Of a DNA stretch of 45,781 nt, positions 45,598 through 45,781 are shown piece after piece (within the stretch, counting starts at the first letter, position 1; each line of letters begins with the position of its first letter). Both the position numbers and the translations under genes were made by a program. Source of the DNA: a virus. The notes under the pieces were generated by a model. That model had not been told where the DNA came from. It worked only from the letters and a program-made list of their open reading frames with translations, and made no database searches. The DNA lies in IMG/VR virus record IMGVR_UViG_3300037258_000493, positions 1-45,781 of that record; one strand, given 5' to 3'.

Positions 45598-45781
45598 TCA
45601 GATTGCCCATATGCCGCTCTCGTCCGCGCCGCTAACGGAATCGATATCCGACCGTGTGGCGCTATTGATCTCGACCGGGGCGAGTCGCTTACTGAGCAGG
45701 TGAATGATCGTAGCGTGGTGACGGCCGCCTAGCGCTCGCCCAATGCGGGGCGTGCTCCATCCCATCCTCCGCAGTGCGACT
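45598..45781 (-). CDS. DnaA domain IV-like protein, C-terminal part (continuation of the gene at 1-462)
   Basis: This stretch carries the last residues of the DnaA domain IV-like gene: the recognition helix region, duplicated in the terminal repeat, then a unique 18-residue tail (RSDIDSVSGADESGIWAI) and TGA at 45600-45598. When the ends are joined it completes the 172-residue protein that starts at 462. Confidence 0.85.
   Translation of the reverse strand, partial: VALRRMGWSTPRIGRALGGRHHATIIHLLSKRLAPVEINSATRSDIDSVSGADESGIWAI
45655..45780. repeat. Terminal direct repeat, right copy
   Basis: Identical to bases 1-126. The unique genome is therefore about 45.65 kb if circular. Confidence 0.95.

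Noticed and set aside
1-45781. CRISPR arrays, tRNA or rRNA genes, insertion sequences
   Set aside because: I saw no regularly spaced short repeats, no convincing tRNA fold and no transposase; a dedicated tRNA search could still find a divergent one.

Overview
The window looks like the complete genome of a temperate, short-tailed (podovirus-like) phage, assembled as a circle and cut open at an arbitrary point. The first 126 bases recur exactly at the right end, and one minus-strand gene (a DnaA domain IV-like protein) reads straight across the junction. The DNA is GC-rich with long runs of overlapping genes. Several encoded proteins carry Sec signal peptides with A/Q/T/P-rich linkers after the cleavage site, a style common in soil Acidobacteriota such as Solibacter/Bryobacter relatives; that host assignment is an inference of modest confidence.

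Layout. (1) A minus-strand replication/early operon starts near 2.2 kb, runs left through a replication initiator-like gene and the DnaA domain IV-like gene, crosses the junction, and continues from 45.6 to 43.1 kb through about ten small genes, including an HNH endonuclease. (2) At 2.5-3.4 kb lies a plus-strand tyrosine recombinase, convergent with a solo LuxR-type HTH gene at 3.7-3.9 kb. (3) From 3.9 to 38.3 kb a long plus-strand late operon encodes a probable small terminase, a phage sigma factor, large terminase, portal, small accessory proteins, scaffold, decoration and major capsid proteins, a tail-fibre-like protein, three signal-peptide proteins, head-tail adaptors, a beta-rich tailspike-like protein, a 1495-residue repeat protein, a GNAT-like protein, internal virion proteins, a 1802-residue polyvalent ejection protein and small membrane (lysis) proteins. 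A single minus-strand gene at 24.7-24.9 kb interrupts it. (4) At 38.4-40.0 kb a short minus-strand group encodes zinc-ribbon and secreted proteins. (5) From 40.06 to 42.25 kb a plus-strand operon of small proteins is driven by a near-consensus promoter and ends at a strong terminator. (6) A second, catalytic-domain-only tyrosine recombinase lies at 42.4-43.1 kb, with related short inverted half-sites on both sides.

How the genes fit together. Replication probably relies on the host polymerase, with the phage supplying an initiator and a DnaA-like DNA-binding protein; I see no polymerase or helicase gene. Packaging and virion genes follow canonical order (TerS, TerL, portal, scaffold, capsid, adaptors, ejection proteins). 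No tape measure, sheath or major tail protein is recognisable, which fits a podovirus. The most unusual features are: a sigma factor gene between the terminase genes; a recurring GTCGAATWC element 6-7 bases before four start codons, positioned for leaderless transcription; a set of exported proteins including a fibre-like protein; a stand-alone DnaA domain IV with altered recognition residues; and a recombinase flanked by AT(C/T)GGACA half-sites.
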